From Candidatus Rokuibacteriota bacterium (GTDB taxonomy: Bacteria > Methylomirabilota > Methylomirabilia > Rokubacteriales > CSP1-6): a DNA stretch of 42,045 bases. The stretch spans positions 1-42,045 of the forward strand of contig QHSL01000095.1 of assembly GCA_003220435.1 (NCBI GenBank), in the 5' to 3' direction. The translations under genes and the position numbers were made by a program. Positions 1 through 8,883 of this stretch are shown in pieces (within the stretch, counting starts at the first letter, position 1; each line of letters begins with the position of its first letter). The notes beneath the pieces are model-generated. The model saw nothing but the letters and a program-made list of their open reading frames with translations, did not search any database and was not told where the DNA came from.

Positions 1-678
1 CCAGAACCAGCGCGCGGGGCCAAAGGCGTCATAAAGCTGGCGCAGCTTGTCGTGGATGTCGCGGTACGGGTACGGCTGGTCGGAGTAGCTCGGCGCGCCC
101 GTGGCCTTCATCGCGACGTTGGGGTACTTCGCGAGCGCAAGAACTTCCTGGAGATTTGCCCAGCGCTCGTTCGGGCTCGTCACCCCGGAGGGTCGGCCGA
201 GATGATCGAGGATCAGCTTGAGGTTCGGATGCCGGTGCGCGACCTCGCCGACCTTAGGAAGGAAGTTCGCCGCCATCAGCGCGATGGGCAGGCCGGCGCG
301 CTCTGCCGCCGGCCACAGCCAGTCAATGGTCCCGTCCGTCGGCCACTTACTTTGGTGTGGGGGCGGGAACGTGAAGCGGCAGCCGAGCATCCCCGTGCGT
401 TGCTTCCACGTATCCACCAGGGCACGACTCTCGGGCTTGTCGAGCGGGAAGTTGCCGAGGATCGCGAACCGATCGGGGTGCTGGCGCGCGGCCTCGATGG
501 CCAGCTCGTTCGCGTTCGGATCCCACGGCGTGTGCGGGGTGAGCAGGGCGGCATCGACCCCGCCGGCGTCCATCTCCTTGAGCGCGTCGTCCTTCAAGTA
601 GGCGGGCACCTGCCGGTGAGTGGCGCTGGTGGGGTTCCCCGCATTCCAGAGGTGGATCTGCGCGTCGACGATCAGCAT
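1..678 (-). CDS. Amidohydrolase family protein (COG3618-like), N-terminal 226 residues, runs off the window
   Basis: This is a predicted TIM-barrel metal-dependent hydrolase acting on a carboxylate, lactone or similar small substrate in the cytoplasm. The reading frame stays open to base 1, so the C-terminus lies outside the window. It starts at an ATG (678) with AAAGGAG just upstream. The N-terminus reads VDAQIHLW, the HxH metal motif with the first His replaced by Gln, a variant I recall in this subfamily. Later the segment LILDHLGRP carries the conserved strand-end DH typical of amidohydrolase_2 proteins, and the last visible residues are FGPARWFW, just before the usual GTD motif. The substrate cannot be read from sequence. 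Family assignment is firm and specific function unknown. Confidence 0.85.
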   Translation of the reverse strand, partial: MLIVDAQIHLWNAGNPTSATHRQVPAYLKDDALKEMDAGGVDAALLTPHTPWDPNANELAIEAARQHPDRFAILGNFPLDKPESRALVDTWKQRTGMLGCRFTFPPPHQSKWPTDGTIDWLWPAAERAGLPIALMAANFLPKVGEVAHRHPNLKLILDHLGRPSGVTSPNERWANLQEVLALAKYPNVAMKATGAPSYSDQPYPYRDIHDKLRQLYDAFGPARWFW

Positions 679-697
679 GTCCTCTCCTTTACCGGCT

Positions 698-890
698 TTA
701 GTTGCCCTTCTCAAGTTTCTGCAGCCAGTACGTCATGCCCATCTCGCTGTACATCGCCGTCGCGGTAGTGAGGTGCTCCTGGGCCTGCTCGGAATTACCC
801 GTGCGCCGGTAGAGCCGGCCGGGCCGAGGTGGCAGTGGGCCACGAGCGGGCGCATCTCGAGCTCGGAGGCCAGAGTCATCGCGGCAGTGC
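698..890 (-). pseudogene. Tail remnant of a cyclase/AAA/TPR protein, with a one-base deletion
   Basis: On the minus strand the sequence encodes LASELEMRPLVAHCHLG. After a one-base loss it continues in another frame as GRLYRRTGNSEQAQEHL and ends MGMTYWLQKLEKGN before a TAA at 698-700. This matches the C-terminal TPR end of the large cyclase/ATPase at 37487-40840, which has LAELAAMRPLVTRCNLDLGR. No cyclase or AAA part is present upstream, so this is a relic of a lost paralogue. The missing base lies in the LGLGRL-encoding stretch (about 818-835). A sequencing error could explain the frameshift but not the missing 5' nine-tenths of the gene. Confidence 0.7.
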
Positions 891-1236
891 TCGCATGGGC
901 ACCTCGATAGGGGATCGCTGGCGCTGGCGGGAGTCTAGCAGAGCTCTCGACTCTCAACCCAGGCCCCTGGGCAGGAGTCGTGTCGATTGATGTTCCCGGT
1001 GCCGGCGTTTATCCTCATTCCCCTCAGGGGAGGACGCCGACATGAGAGTACCGCAAGCTTATCCTGATCGGCGTGGGTACCAAGTAGCAGCGCGGGCGTA
1101 GGCCGGTGGGGCGTGGAGGAAGTCGGCGAGGTCAGCGAGCAGGTTTACGGTGGTTGGTAGTATGCGAGCAGGCGTGCCAATCGCGCCGCCGGCGGGTGTT
1201 CGTCCCTGAAGGCTCGATGACGAGAGGAGAGCCGCG
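891..1236. other. Intergenic stretch, no gene recognised
   Basis: The stretch lies between the cyclase-tail relic and the molybdenum hydroxylase small subunit. It holds a short CCCCT-C-AGGGG hairpin near 1016-1026, then a ribosome-site-like GGGGAGG and an ATG (1040) that opens only a very short frame. The 3' end carries the GAGGAGAG ribosome site of the 1237 gene. A promoter for the 1237-7809 block is expected here, but I cannot place -35/-10 boxes with confidence. Confidence 0.5.
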
Positions 1237-1704
1237 ATGATCCGACTCGAGATCAACGGCAGGCGACGCGACGTCGACGTGCCCGGAGAGACGCCCCTGC
1301 TGTGGACGCTGCGAGACGAGATGGGCCTGACCGGGACCAAGTTCGGCTGTGGGATGGCGCTCTGTGGCGCTTGCACCGTCCACGTCGACGGTCAAGCCGT
1401 GCGCTCATGCCTCACCCCGATCTCGGCGGTGGCGGACAAGAAGGTCGTCACCATCGAGGGCCTCGGCACGGACTCTATCGGCAAGGCGTTGCAGGCGGCG
1501 TGGATCGACGTGGGCGTGCCCCAGTGCGGCTACTGCCAGGCCGGCCAGATCATGTCCGCGGCCGCGCTGCTCAAGCGCACGCCGGCGCCGACCGACGCCC
1601 AGATCGACGAGGCCATGAGCGGCAACATCTGCCGCTGCGGGACCTACACGCGGATCCGCGCGGCCGTCAAGCAGGCGGTGGCGAAGCAGGGAGGCACGCG
1701 ATGA
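1237..1704 (+). CDS. (2Fe-2S)-binding small subunit of a molybdenum hydroxylase (isoquinoline 1-oxidoreductase alpha type)
   Basis: This 155-residue electron-transfer subunit passes electrons from the molybdenum cofactor of its partner through two 2Fe-2S clusters. The plant-ferredoxin-type cluster is bound by Cys38, Cys43, Cys46 and Cys58 (motif CGMALCGAC). The second, helical cluster is bound by Cys97, Cys100, Cys132 and Cys134 (QCGYC and ICRCG). Length and motif spacing match the xanthine-oxidase-family small subunit. The start is fixed by a GAGGAGAG ribosome site. Its stop overlaps the start of the large subunit (ATGA at 1701-1704), so the two are translationally coupled. No FAD-binding medium subunit is adjacent, which fits the IorAB type rather than the CoxMSL type. 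Confidence 0.95.
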   Translation: MIRLEINGRRRDVDVPGETPLLWTLRDEMGLTGTKFGCGMALCGACTVHVDGQAVRSCLTPISAVADKKVVTIEGLGTDSIGKALQAAWIDVGVPQCGYCQAGQIMSAAALLKRTPAPTDAQIDEAMSGNICRCGTYTRIRAAVKQAVAKQGGTR

Positions 1705-3983
1705 ACGCGCTGATCCTGGCCAACGTGAGCCGACGCTGGTTCCTTCACGGCATCTCGCTCGGGGGGCTCGTGCTCGCGGTGGGATATCCGTCGGCGGCAC
1801 GGGCGCAGCAGGCCAAGAAGTACGGTGCGGATGGGATGCCCAACGGCTGGGTCGACAACCCGCTGGCGTTCGTGTCGATCGCCGAGGATGGCACGGTCAC
1901 AATCGTTTGCCACCGGTCGGAGATGGGGCAGGGGGTCAGGACCGGCATGCCCATGATCGTGGCCGATGAGCTCGAGGCCGACTGGAAGCGCGTACGCGTC
2001 GCGCAAGCGCCCGGCGACGAGAAACGCTTCGGCAACCAGGACACCGACGGCTCCCGAAGCACCCGGCACTTCTTCGAGCCCATGCGCCGCTGCGGCGCCG
2101 CGGCACGCACCATGCTGGAGGCGGCCGCCGCGGAACGTTGGAAGGTGCCCGTGAGCGAGGTGCAAGCCAAGAACCACGAGGTCGTGCATCGTCCGACGGG
2201 CCGGCGTCTCGGGTACGGATCACTCGCCAAGGCCGCCGCCCGTCAGCCCGTCCCGGCGCGGGAGACGGTGCGTGTGAAGGATCCGCAACAGTTCCGCTAC
2301 ATCGGCAAGGGGCAGCTCAAGCTGGTCGATGGCCGCGACATCGTGACCGGCAAGGCCCAGTACGGCATCGACACGCGTCTGAACGGGATGCTCTACGCCG
2401 TCGTGGCGCGTCCTCCGGTGTACGGCGGCAAGGTGGGGAGCTTCGACGCCGCCGAGGCGCTCAAGGTTCCGGGCGTGGAGAAGGTCGTGCAGATCGAGGA
2501 CAGTCCGCCCCCGGCCCACTTCAATCCGGTCGGCGGCGTCGCGGTCATCGCGCGCAACACCTGGGCGGCCATGCAGGGTCGCCGGGCGCTCAAGATCACG
2601 TGGGACGATGGCCCGAATGCCGGCTACGATTCGGCGGCCTTCAAGGCCACGCTCGAGGAGTCGGCGCACAAGCCCGGCAAGGTCGTCCGCAACGACGGCG
2701 ACTTCGCCGCCGCCGCGGCCGGTGCCGCGCGTCGTCTCGAGGCCGAGTACTACATCCCGCACCTCGCCCACGCCACCATGGAACCGCCCGCCGCGACCGT
2801 GCGCATCGCGAACGGCAAGTGCGAGGTCTGGGGCTGCTTTCAGTCGCCCCAAGCCGCGCGTGACCTGGTCGCGAAGCGGCTGGGCATGTCCGCGGACGAT
2901 GTCACCGTGCACGTCACGCTGCTCGGCGGCGGCTTCGGGCGCAAGTCCAAGCCGGACTATGCCATCGAAGCGGCCGTGCTCTCAAAGGCGGTGGACGGCA
3001 AGCCGGTCAAGGTGACGTGGACCCGTGAGGACGACCTGCACAATTCTTACTACCACACGGTGTCGGTCGAGCACCTCGAGGCCGGCGTCGATGGACGGGG
3101 CAAGCCGGTCGCGTGGCTGCATCGCAGTGTGGCGCCCACCATCATCTCCACCTTCAATGCCGCGGCGAAGAGCGAGGCACCTTTCGAGCTCGGCATGGGT
3201 GTCATCAACGTCCCATTCGCCATCCCCAACGTCCGTATCGAGAACCCCGAGGCGGTTGCCCACACACGGATCGGCTGGTTCCGCTCGGTCTCGAACATTC
3301 CGCACGCGTTTGCGGTTCAGTCGTTCGTCGCCGAGCTGGCGGCTGCCGCGGGCCGTGACCCCAAGGACTTCCTGCTCGACGTGATCGGCCCGGCCCGCCA
3401 GGTGAGCCCGGAAACACTGGGCGATACCTGGAATCATGGCGAATCGCCCGAGCGGTACCCGGTGGACACCGGTCGGCTGCGGCGCGTGGTCGAGACCGTC
3501 GCGCGCGAGGCCGGCTGGGGTAGGACGTTGGCAAAGGGCCGCGGTCTCGGCATCGCGGCCCACTACAGCTTCGTGAGTTACATCGCGGCCGTCGTGGAGG
3601 TCGCCGTCGACGACAAGGGGGTGGTGACGATCCCGCGGGTGGACATGGCCGTGGACTGTGGCGCAACCGTCAACCCCGATCGGGTGCGCTCGCAGATGGA
3701 GGGCGCGTGCGTGATGGGCGTCGGCGTCGCGACGCTGGGTGAAATCAGCTTCAAGGGCGGGCGTGTCCAGCAGGACAACTTCAACTCGTATGAAGTCACC
3801 CGCATGACCGAGGCACCGCGGGTGATCCGCGTCCACATCATCCCGGGTGACTACAGCAAGCCGATGGGCGGCGTCGGCGAACCGGGCGTGCCGCCGATTC
3901 CGCCCGCGTTGTGCAACGCGATCTTCGCGGCGACCGGCAAGAGAATCCGCCGCTTACCGATCCGCGATCAGCTGAAGGTGTAG
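1701..3983 (+). CDS. Molybdopterin-binding large subunit of an isoquinoline 1-oxidoreductase-like hydroxylase
   Basis: This 760-residue catalytic subunit of the xanthine dehydrogenase/aldehyde oxidoreductase superfamily hydroxylates N-heterocycles or oxidises aldehydes, using water as oxygen source. The N-terminus has a Tat signal (SRRWFLHG, residues 10-17, then a hydrophobic stretch ending near ARAQ), so the complex is probably exported folded with its cofactor. Recognisable features are [12 protein letters not shown] near residue 75, the [11 protein letters not shown] cofactor loop, and the catalytic Glu727 in GVGEPGVPP near the C-terminus. The protein is one fused chain like IorB. The true start is ATG 1701, inside the small-subunit stop; upstream in-frame sequence belongs to the other gene. 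No cytochrome c partner lies next door. Substrate is unknown; the neighbours suggest breakdown of an aromatic or cyclic compound. Confidence 0.93.
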   Translation: MNALILANVSRRWFLHGISLGGLVLAVGYPSAARAQQAKKYGADGMPNGWVDNPLAFVSIAEDGTVTIVCHRSEMGQGVRTGMPMIVADELEADWKRVRVAQAPGDEKRFGNQDTDGSRSTRHFFEPMRRCGAAARTMLEAAAAERWKVPVSEVQAKNHEVVHRPTGRRLGYGSLAKAAARQPVPARETVRVKDPQQFRYIGKGQLKLVDGRDIVTGKAQYGIDTRLNGMLYAVVARPPVYGGKVGSFDAAEALKVPGVEKVVQIEDSPPPAHFNPVGGVAVIARNTWAAMQGRRALKITWDDGPNAGYDSAAFKATLEESAHKPGKVVRNDGDFAAAAAGAARRLEAEYYIPHLAHATMEPPAATVRIANGKCEVWGCFQSPQAARDLVAKRLGMSADDVTVHVTLLGGGFGRKSKPDYAIEAAVLSKAVDGKPVKVTWTREDDLHNSYYHTVSVEHLEAGVDGRGKPVAWLHRSVAPTIISTFNAAAKSEAPFELGMGVINVPFAIPNVRIENPEAVAHTRIGWFRSVSNIPHAFAVQSFVAELAAAAGRDPKDFLLDVIGPARQVSPETLGDTWNHGESPERYPVDTGRLRRVVETVAREAGWGRTLAKGRGLGIAAHYSFVSYIAAVVEVAVDDKGVVTIPRVDMAVDCGATVNPDRVRSQMEGACVMGVGVATLGEISFKGGRVQQDNFNSYEVTRMTEAPRVIRVHIIPGDYSKPMGGVGEPGVPPIPPALCNAIFAATGKRIRRLPIRDQLKV

Positions 3984-4032
3984 GCGGATAGCGGGCGCCC
4001 CGTTGCCCCGGAACTCACGAGAGGAGTTCGCC

Positions 4033-5154
4033 ATGGCGAAACCGATCATCTCGGCCGACTCGCACATCACCGAGCCGCCGAACACGTACGTCGACCGGAT
4101 CGACGCGAAATTCCGCGATCGCGCGCCGCACGTCGTGCGCGATCCGCAGCGCGGTGATCTCTTCGTCATCGAAGGGCTCTCGAAGCCGATTCCGATGGGT
4201 CTCGTGGCCGCCGCCGGGAAGCGCGCGGAGGACCTGACCGTATTCGGCATCCGGTTCGAGGAGCTCCATCGCGGCGGCTGGGATCCGCACGCGCGGCTCG
4301 CCGATCAGGATCGCGACGGCGTGGCCGCGGAGATCCTGTACCCGACCGTCGGCATGATGCTGTGCAACCATCCGGACTTCGACTTCAAGCACGCGTGCTT
4401 CGCGGCGTACAACGACTGGATCGGCGAATATGCGTCGGCGTACCCGGACCGTCTGCTCGGCATCGGGCAGACCGCGATGCGCTCGGTCGACGACGGGATC
4501 CGCGATCTCGAACGGATCAAGGCGCTCGGACTGCGCGGCGTGATGATGCCGGGGAACCCCGCGCTCGCGGACTACGACGATCCGATGTTCGACCCGTTCT
4601 GGGAGGCCGCCGTCGATCTGAAGCTGCCGCTGTCGTTCCACATCCTCACGAGCACGAGCGATACGTTCAAGACGCGCGGGCCGAAGATCAACGCGTTCAT
4701 GTCGATCATCCGCGGCTGCCAGGACATCATCGGAGCGTTCATCTTCAGCGGCGTGTTCGAACGCCATCCGAGACTCAGGCTGGTGTGCGTCGAGGCCGAC
4801 GCGGGCTGGGTGCCCCACTTCATGTACCGCATGGACCACGCGTGGGAGCGCCACCGCTACTGGCTGCCGGGCGGGCCACTCACCAGGCTGCCAAGCGAGT
4901 ACTTCCGCGAGCACGTCTATACCACGTTCCAGGACGACTACGTGGCCTTCCAGGTGAAGGACCTCTGCAATGTCCGCCGGCTCATGTGGGCGAACGACTT
5001 CCCGCATAGCGATTCCACGTGGCCGAACTCGCAGGCCGTGCTGGCGAAGCAGGCCGCGCACCTGACCGAGGCGGAGCGCGACCTCGTGCTCCACGACAAC
5101 GTGGCCGAGCTCTACGGGCTCGGCGCCGCGCAGACGGGCGGAGGCGCATCGTGA
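4033..5154 (+). CDS. Amidohydrolase family protein (COG2159, ACMSD-like fold)
   Basis: This 373-residue TIM-barrel metal hydrolase or decarboxylase belongs to the amidohydrolase_2 family. The N-terminal ISADSHITEPP holds the usual DxHxxE-type metal motif, PLSFHILT carries a mid-barrel His, and MWANDFPHSDSTWP is the C-terminal D-(F)-PH-S-DSTWP signature of this subfamily. The chosen ATG (4033) follows GAGGAGTTCGCC; an upstream TTG at 4003 is in frame but has no family support. Many relatives act on ring-cleavage products in aromatic catabolism. The stop overlaps the GTG of the next gene (GTGA at 5151-5154), so it is co-translated with the flavin oxidoreductase. Family is clear; reaction not determinable. 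Confidence 0.92.
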   Translation: MAKPIISADSHITEPPNTYVDRIDAKFRDRAPHVVRDPQRGDLFVIEGLSKPIPMGLVAAAGKRAEDLTVFGIRFEELHRGGWDPHARLADQDRDGVAAEILYPTVGMMLCNHPDFDFKHACFAAYNDWIGEYASAYPDRLLGIGQTAMRSVDDGIRDLERIKALGLRGVMMPGNPALADYDDPMFDPFWEAAVDLKLPLSFHILTSTSDTFKTRGPKINAFMSIIRGCQDIIGAFIFSGVFERHPRLRLVCVEADAGWVPHFMYRMDHAWERHRYWLPGGPLTRLPSEYFREHVYTTFQDDYVAFQVKDLCNVRRLMWANDFPHSDSTWPNSQAVLAKQAAHLTEAERDLVLHDNVAELYGLGAAQTGGGAS

Positions 5155-6290
5155 AAGTCGGCATCGCCCTCAACATGCTCCAGAAGCCGGGGCTCTCGGA
5201 CGCGGCCGTGTTCGCCGAGCACATGGCGCTCGGCGACCTCGCCGAGCCGCTGGGCTTCGACTCGCTCTTCGCCCTCGAGCACCACTTCACGGGCTATGCG
5301 ATGTCGCCCTCCCCCACGCAGCTGCTCAGCTACTACGCCGGGCGCACGAAGCGCATCACGCTCGGCACCGCCGTCATCGTGCTGCCGTGGCACGATCCGA
5401 TCCGCGTGGCCGAACAGATCGCGCTGCTCGACGTGATGTCGGGCGGCCGCTGTCTGTTCGGCTTCGGGCGCGGCGCCGCGAGCGTCGAATACGCCGGCTT
5501 CCGCATCCCGATGGAGGAGGCCCGGCCGCGGTTCGTGGAGGCCGCGAAGATCATCGTGGCCGCGCTCACCAACGAGTCGTTCGAATGGGAGGGCGAGTTC
5601 TTCAAGATCCCGCGCACGTCGATCCGGCCGCGCCCAATCTCGCATCCCGAGCGCCGCTTCTACGCGTCGTCCGTCAGCCCGGAGTCCGCGGAGATCATGG
5701 CGAAGCTCGGCTTCGGCGTGCTCGTCATCATGCAGAACGAGTGGCCGAAGGCCGCGCAGGACATCCAGCGCTACCAGGAGCTGTCGCTGAGCGTCGGCCA
5801 CGCGCCGCGTCCGCCGATCATCCTCACCAACGTGTCAGTGGCGGAGAGCCGCGCGGAGGCGCAGGAGCGCGCGGAGTGCTACCTCGCGCGCAAGTGGGAC
5901 TCGATCGACACGCACTACCACTTCTCGGACGGGCACCTCGCGCACGTGAAGGGCTACGAGTTCTACGGCGGGATGGCGAAGACGTACTCGAAGATGAAGG
6001 ACGAGAACTACCGCAAGAAGGCGACGGAGTTCTACGTGAAGATCCAGGTGACGGGCACGCCCGACGACTGCGTCCAGCAGGTCGCCGAGCTCCGCCGGCT
6101 CACCGGCCTCGATCACCTCGTCACCGAGTTCGCCTTCGGCGGCATGCCGCACGAGGAGGCCGAGCTCAACATGCGCCTCTTCGCGGATCGTGTGGTGCCC
6201 GTGCTCCAGGGCGACCCCGCGTTCACCCGCGTGGAGACCCCTGTCGGCGCCGCGCCGTCGTCGGCGCCGGGCGTCTTCGCGCCCGCGTAG
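5151..6290 (+). CDS. LLM class flavin-dependent oxidoreductase (bacterial luciferase-like)
   Basis: This 379-residue TIM-barrel monooxygenase uses reduced FMN or F420. It begins VKVGIALNM and carries the luciferase-like landmarks FDSLFALEHHF (residues 33-43), TLGTAVIVLPWHDPIRVAEQ and MSGGRCLFGFGRGA, all characteristic of the family. Length is normal. The start is GTG 5151, overlapping the amidohydrolase stop. The C-terminal segment TGTPDDCVQQVAEL matches the conserved family end, and the last 20 or so residues are Ala/Pro-rich and probably disordered. With the adjacent amidohydrolase and hotdog protein it probably forms a pathway that oxygenates and then hydrolyses an organic substrate. Substrate and cofactor choice (FMN or F420) are not readable here. 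Confidence 0.93.
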   Translation: MKVGIALNMLQKPGLSDAAVFAEHMALGDLAEPLGFDSLFALEHHFTGYAMSPSPTQLLSYYAGRTKRITLGTAVIVLPWHDPIRVAEQIALLDVMSGGRCLFGFGRGAASVEYAGFRIPMEEARPRFVEAAKIIVAALTNESFEWEGEFFKIPRTSIRPRPISHPERRFYASSVSPESAEIMAKLGFGVLVIMQNEWPKAAQDIQRYQELSLSVGHAPRPPIILTNVSVAESRAEAQERAECYLARKWDSIDTHYHFSDGHLAHVKGYEFYGGMAKTYSKMKDENYRKKATEFYVKIQVTGTPDDCVQQVAELRRLTGLDHLVTEFAFGGMPHEEAELNMRLFADRVVPVLQGDPAFTRVETPVGAAPSSAPGVFAPA

Positions 6291-6495
6291 CCCGAAGGGC
6301 GCTGGTCGGCGACCTCGCGCACGCCGAGCCGTCCGCGAGGGTCGTACCACTTGTAGAGCCAGTTCAACACGTCGAGGTTGGCGGTCGAGGCTCGACCGGC
6401 TTGCCGATGGTGTGCGTTTGCTGTATCAGGAGGCGGGCGGGCTACGAAGCCATGCCGCGTTGGGCGGAGCAGCAGGAGCCAGGAGGAACGCACTC

Positions 6496-7359
6496 ATGAT
6501 GACGACGGACGTATATCCGGGCAAGGATCTCGGCACGCTCGAGCTGACGATCACCGACGAGATGGTCCAGCACTACATCAAGGGGCTCGACGAGCCGAAC
6601 CCCTGGTACACGGCGGCGTCACCGTTCGGCGGACCGGTGGCTCCGGTGATCGTCTACCAGCAGGCGGACAGCGAGTTCAAGGGCTGGTACCTCGAGAACC
6701 TGTTCGGCAACCTGTGGCGGCGTCAGGAATGGGAGATCTATGCGCCGACGCGCGTTGGACAGGTCCTGCGCTGCAGCGCCCGGGTGGCCGATCGCTACCG
6801 GAGACGCGATCGCGACATCGTCGCGCAGGAGATGTGGGTGCGAGACGAGGCCGGGCACCTGATCGCGCGCAGCGTCCATCACCAGAGCTTCCTGGCGGAG
6901 CAGACCGGCGGCGAGGTCTCCTTGCGCGATCCGGCGAGCAAGGAAGGCGCGCGGCAGGCGGGTGAGCCCTCGGGGGAGCCGCTGTCGTTCGAGCTCCACA
7001 AGACATTCACCGGCGCGATGTGCGACGAGTTCTTCTACCGCAGCCGGAACTACCACAACGACAAGGCCGCCTCGAAGGAGCTCGGCTTCGGCGACACGGT
7101 GATCGGTGGCCGCATGACGCTCTCGTGCGTCACCGAGCTCCTGACCCGGCATTTCGGCCGCGGCTTCTACCTGGGCGGCCGCCTGGACGTGAAGTTCACC
7201 AACGTGCTGTGGCCGAACGAGCCCTTCACCACGCGGGGGATCATCACGGGCCGTCGCGTGGAGGGCGGCCAGACACGCGCCGAGGCCACGGTCTTTTGCG
7301 AGAAGGCTGATGGAACGAAGATCATCGTGGCCAGCGCGAGTGCTCTTGAAGGTTGTTGA
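6496..7359 (+). CDS. MaoC-like / FAS1-type dehydratase, double hotdog protein
   Basis: This protein of about 287 residues appears to contain two hotdog folds. The N-terminal half (residues 15-135, with YTAASPFGGPVAP) looks like the MaoC_dehydrat_N domain, and the C-terminal half (about 160-285) has YRSRNYHNDKAASKELGFGDTVIGG in shorter pieces, which resembles the hydratase motif with His and Asp near NYHNDKA. Such proteins hydrate enoyl-CoA or related enoyl thioesters. AGGAGG lies 10 bases before ATG 6496; a second in-frame ATG follows directly, so the exact start is ambiguous by one codon. It lies 205 bases after the LLM gene and 39 bases before the VOC gene, consistent with one plus-strand unit. 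Confidence 0.85.
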   Translation: MMTTDVYPGKDLGTLELTITDEMVQHYIKGLDEPNPWYTAASPFGGPVAPVIVYQQADSEFKGWYLENLFGNLWRRQEWEIYAPTRVGQVLRCSARVADRYRRRDRDIVAQEMWVRDEAGHLIARSVHHQSFLAEQTGGEVSLRDPASKEGARQAGEPSGEPLSFELHKTFTGAMCDEFFYRSRNYHNDKAASKELGFGDTVIGGRMTLSCVTELLTRHFGRGFYLGGRLDVKFTNVLWPNEPFTTRGIITGRRVEGGQTRAEATVFCEKADGTKIIVASASALEGC

Positions 7360-7398
7360 CGAGGGCGGGAGGTTCGCGAAGGCGAGTGGAGGACAGAC

Positions 7399-7809
7399 AT
7401 GTTTAAGATCAACGCCATGGACCACATCGTGCTCAACGTACCGGACATTGACCGCTCGCTGGCGTTTTACATGGACGTCTTGGGCCTTGAACCGGAGCGG
7501 CTCGACGAATTCCGCCGGGGAGAGGTCCGATTTCCCTCCGTGCGTATCAGCCCGGACACCGTGATCGACCTCTTTCCCATGAAGCCAGGGGAAGCGCTGG
7601 GAGATGGTCCAGGCCTCCAGAACTTGAATCACTTCACCATGGTTGTGGAGGCTGCCGACTTCGAGGGATTTCAAAAGCATCTCGCCGAGCACGGCGTGAG
7701 GATCGAGGACGGGCCGGGTCGCCGATGGGGAGCTCGTGGGTATGGGCAGTCGGTCTATTTCAGGGATCCCGACGAGAATCGCATCGAGGTTCGGTGCTAT
7801 CCACGCTGA
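7399..7809 (+). CDS. VOC family protein (glyoxalase/bleomycin-resistance/dioxygenase fold)
   Basis: This 136-residue single VOC protein has two beta-alpha-beta-beta-beta modules. The first opens with MDHIVLNVPDIDRSLAFY, carrying the usual His metal ligand (DHIVLNV); the second opens with LNHFTMVVE (His). The C-terminal end VYFRDPDENRIEVRCY is the classic DPDGNxIE metal-ligand motif with Glu. It is probably a metal-dependent lyase, isomerase, dioxygenase or a ligand-binding protein. GGAGG lies upstream of the ATG. Only five bases separate its stop from the stop of the convergent MetE-like gene. It closes the plus-strand catabolic block. Confidence 0.92.
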   Translation: MFKINAMDHIVLNVPDIDRSLAFYMDVLGLEPERLDEFRRGEVRFPSVRISPDTVIDLFPMKPGEALGDGPGLQNLNHFTMVVEAADFEGFQKHLAEHGVRIEDGPGRRWGARGYGQSVYFRDPDENRIEVRCYPR

Positions 7810-7814
7810 AGACA

Positions 7815-8873
7815 TCAGCCGCTGAAGCGCGCGCGCAGGACCCCGGCCGCCTCGACCTCGCTCCGCAACTTCGCGTACGCTTCGTCGACTGGGATCTCCG
7901 CCGCGCTGCTGGGGGCGAAGCCGCAGTCCGGGTTGAGCCAGACGCGCTCCCGCTCGACGTGGCGCAAGGCACGCTCGACGCGGGCGGCGATGACCTCCGG
8001 GGGCTCGACCTGCTCGCCGCGACAGTCCACGCACCCCAGCCCGATCAACCGGTCGTCGGGGAGCTGGCGGAGGACGGCGTAGTCGCCTGCCACGGGGATC
8101 GCGAATTCGAGCACATACTGGCGCACCTGGAGGCGCCGCAGTGCGGGGACGATGGGGTCGTAGCCGCCCTCCCCCACCCACCCCGCTCGCGCCTTGTTGC
8201 GCCGGCACAGATGCACGGCGGTGAGGATCCCGTCCACGCCGTCGACGATGCCGTTGAGAAGATCCACGCACAGCTCGGCTTCCGCGTCGGGGTCCGAGAA
8301 CTGAGCCCGGACCCGCGGATCCACGAGCAGGCACAGGTGCGGGTCGTCGAGCTGGGCGACCGTCACCCCGGCGTCGCGGACGGCGATGAGCTCCCGCCGC
8401 AGGACGGGGATCAGCGCCCGCATGAACGCCTCGCGGGTCGGGTAGGCGTCGCGCGAGCGGGCCGGGTCCCACATCCGCTGGGCGAGGAGGTACGGAGACG
8501 GGAGCGCGACCTTCGTCCCGCGTCGCGTGTGGGCGACGAGGAAGCGCGCCTCCTCACCGAGGAGCTCCGGACAGCGGGGGCGCATGGGCTCGACGACGGT
8601 GTGCCAGGCGAGCCCGTCCCGGACCTCGCGCACGAAGCCCTCCATGATCTCGGCGATCACCCCGATGTAGGAGCGACGCCGCCACTCGCCGTCCGAGATC
8701 ACGTCGATGCCGGCGGCCTCCTGGAGCGCTATGACGTATGCGACGGCGGCGTTCATCGGCCCCTGCCGGGACGGGTCGTCCGTCGGCCGATCCAGCAGGT
8801 CCCGCACGAACGCCGAGCGCGGCATGCTCCCGACGACCGACGTGGGGAAGAGGGGAAGGACGCGGTGGCTCAT
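7815..8873 (-). CDS. Cobalamin-independent methionine synthase-like protein (MetE C-terminal domain family)
   Basis: This 352-residue protein corresponds to the catalytic C-terminal barrel of MetE (usual full MetE is about 750), so it is a stand-alone core-type protein. It begins LFPTSVVGSMPR, the typical start of this family. Apparent zinc ligands are the His and Cys in AVHLCRRNK, a Glu in the YVLEF strand and the Cys in LNPDCGFAP, so it looks catalytically able to activate a thiol for methyl transfer. The ribosome site GGGGAGGA sits inside the end of the upstream nucleotidyltransferase gene (10-base gap), so this is the last gene of the minus-strand run. Stand-alone relatives may transfer methyl groups other than from folate to homocysteine; the substrate here is unknown. 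Confidence 0.85.
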   Translation of the reverse strand: MSHRVLPLFPTSVVGSMPRSAFVRDLLDRPTDDPSRQGPMNAAVAYVIALQEAAGIDVISDGEWRRRSYIGVIAEIMEGFVREVRDGLAWHTVVEPMRPRCPELLGEEARFLVAHTRRGTKVALPSPYLLAQRMWDPARSRDAYPTREAFMRALIPVLRRELIAVRDAGVTVAQLDDPHLCLLVDPRVRAQFSDPDAEAELCVDLLNGIVDGVDGILTAVHLCRRNKARAGWVGEGGYDPIVPALRRLQVRQYVLEFAIPVAGDYAVLRQLPDDRLIGLGCVDCRGEQVEPPEVIAARVERALRHVERERVWLNPDCGFAPSSAAEIPVDEAYAKLRSEVEAAGVLRARFSG

Positions 8874-8883
8874 GCGTCGAGGC

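Noticed and set aside
52-768. Long plus-strand open frame rich in Arg/Val
   Set aside because: It is the complementary shadow of the amidohydrolase gene on the minus strand; composition is Arg-rich with no family features.
1040-1100. Short ATG frame with an upstream GGGGAGG
   Set aside because: The frame ends after about 19 codons and has no family or conserved features.
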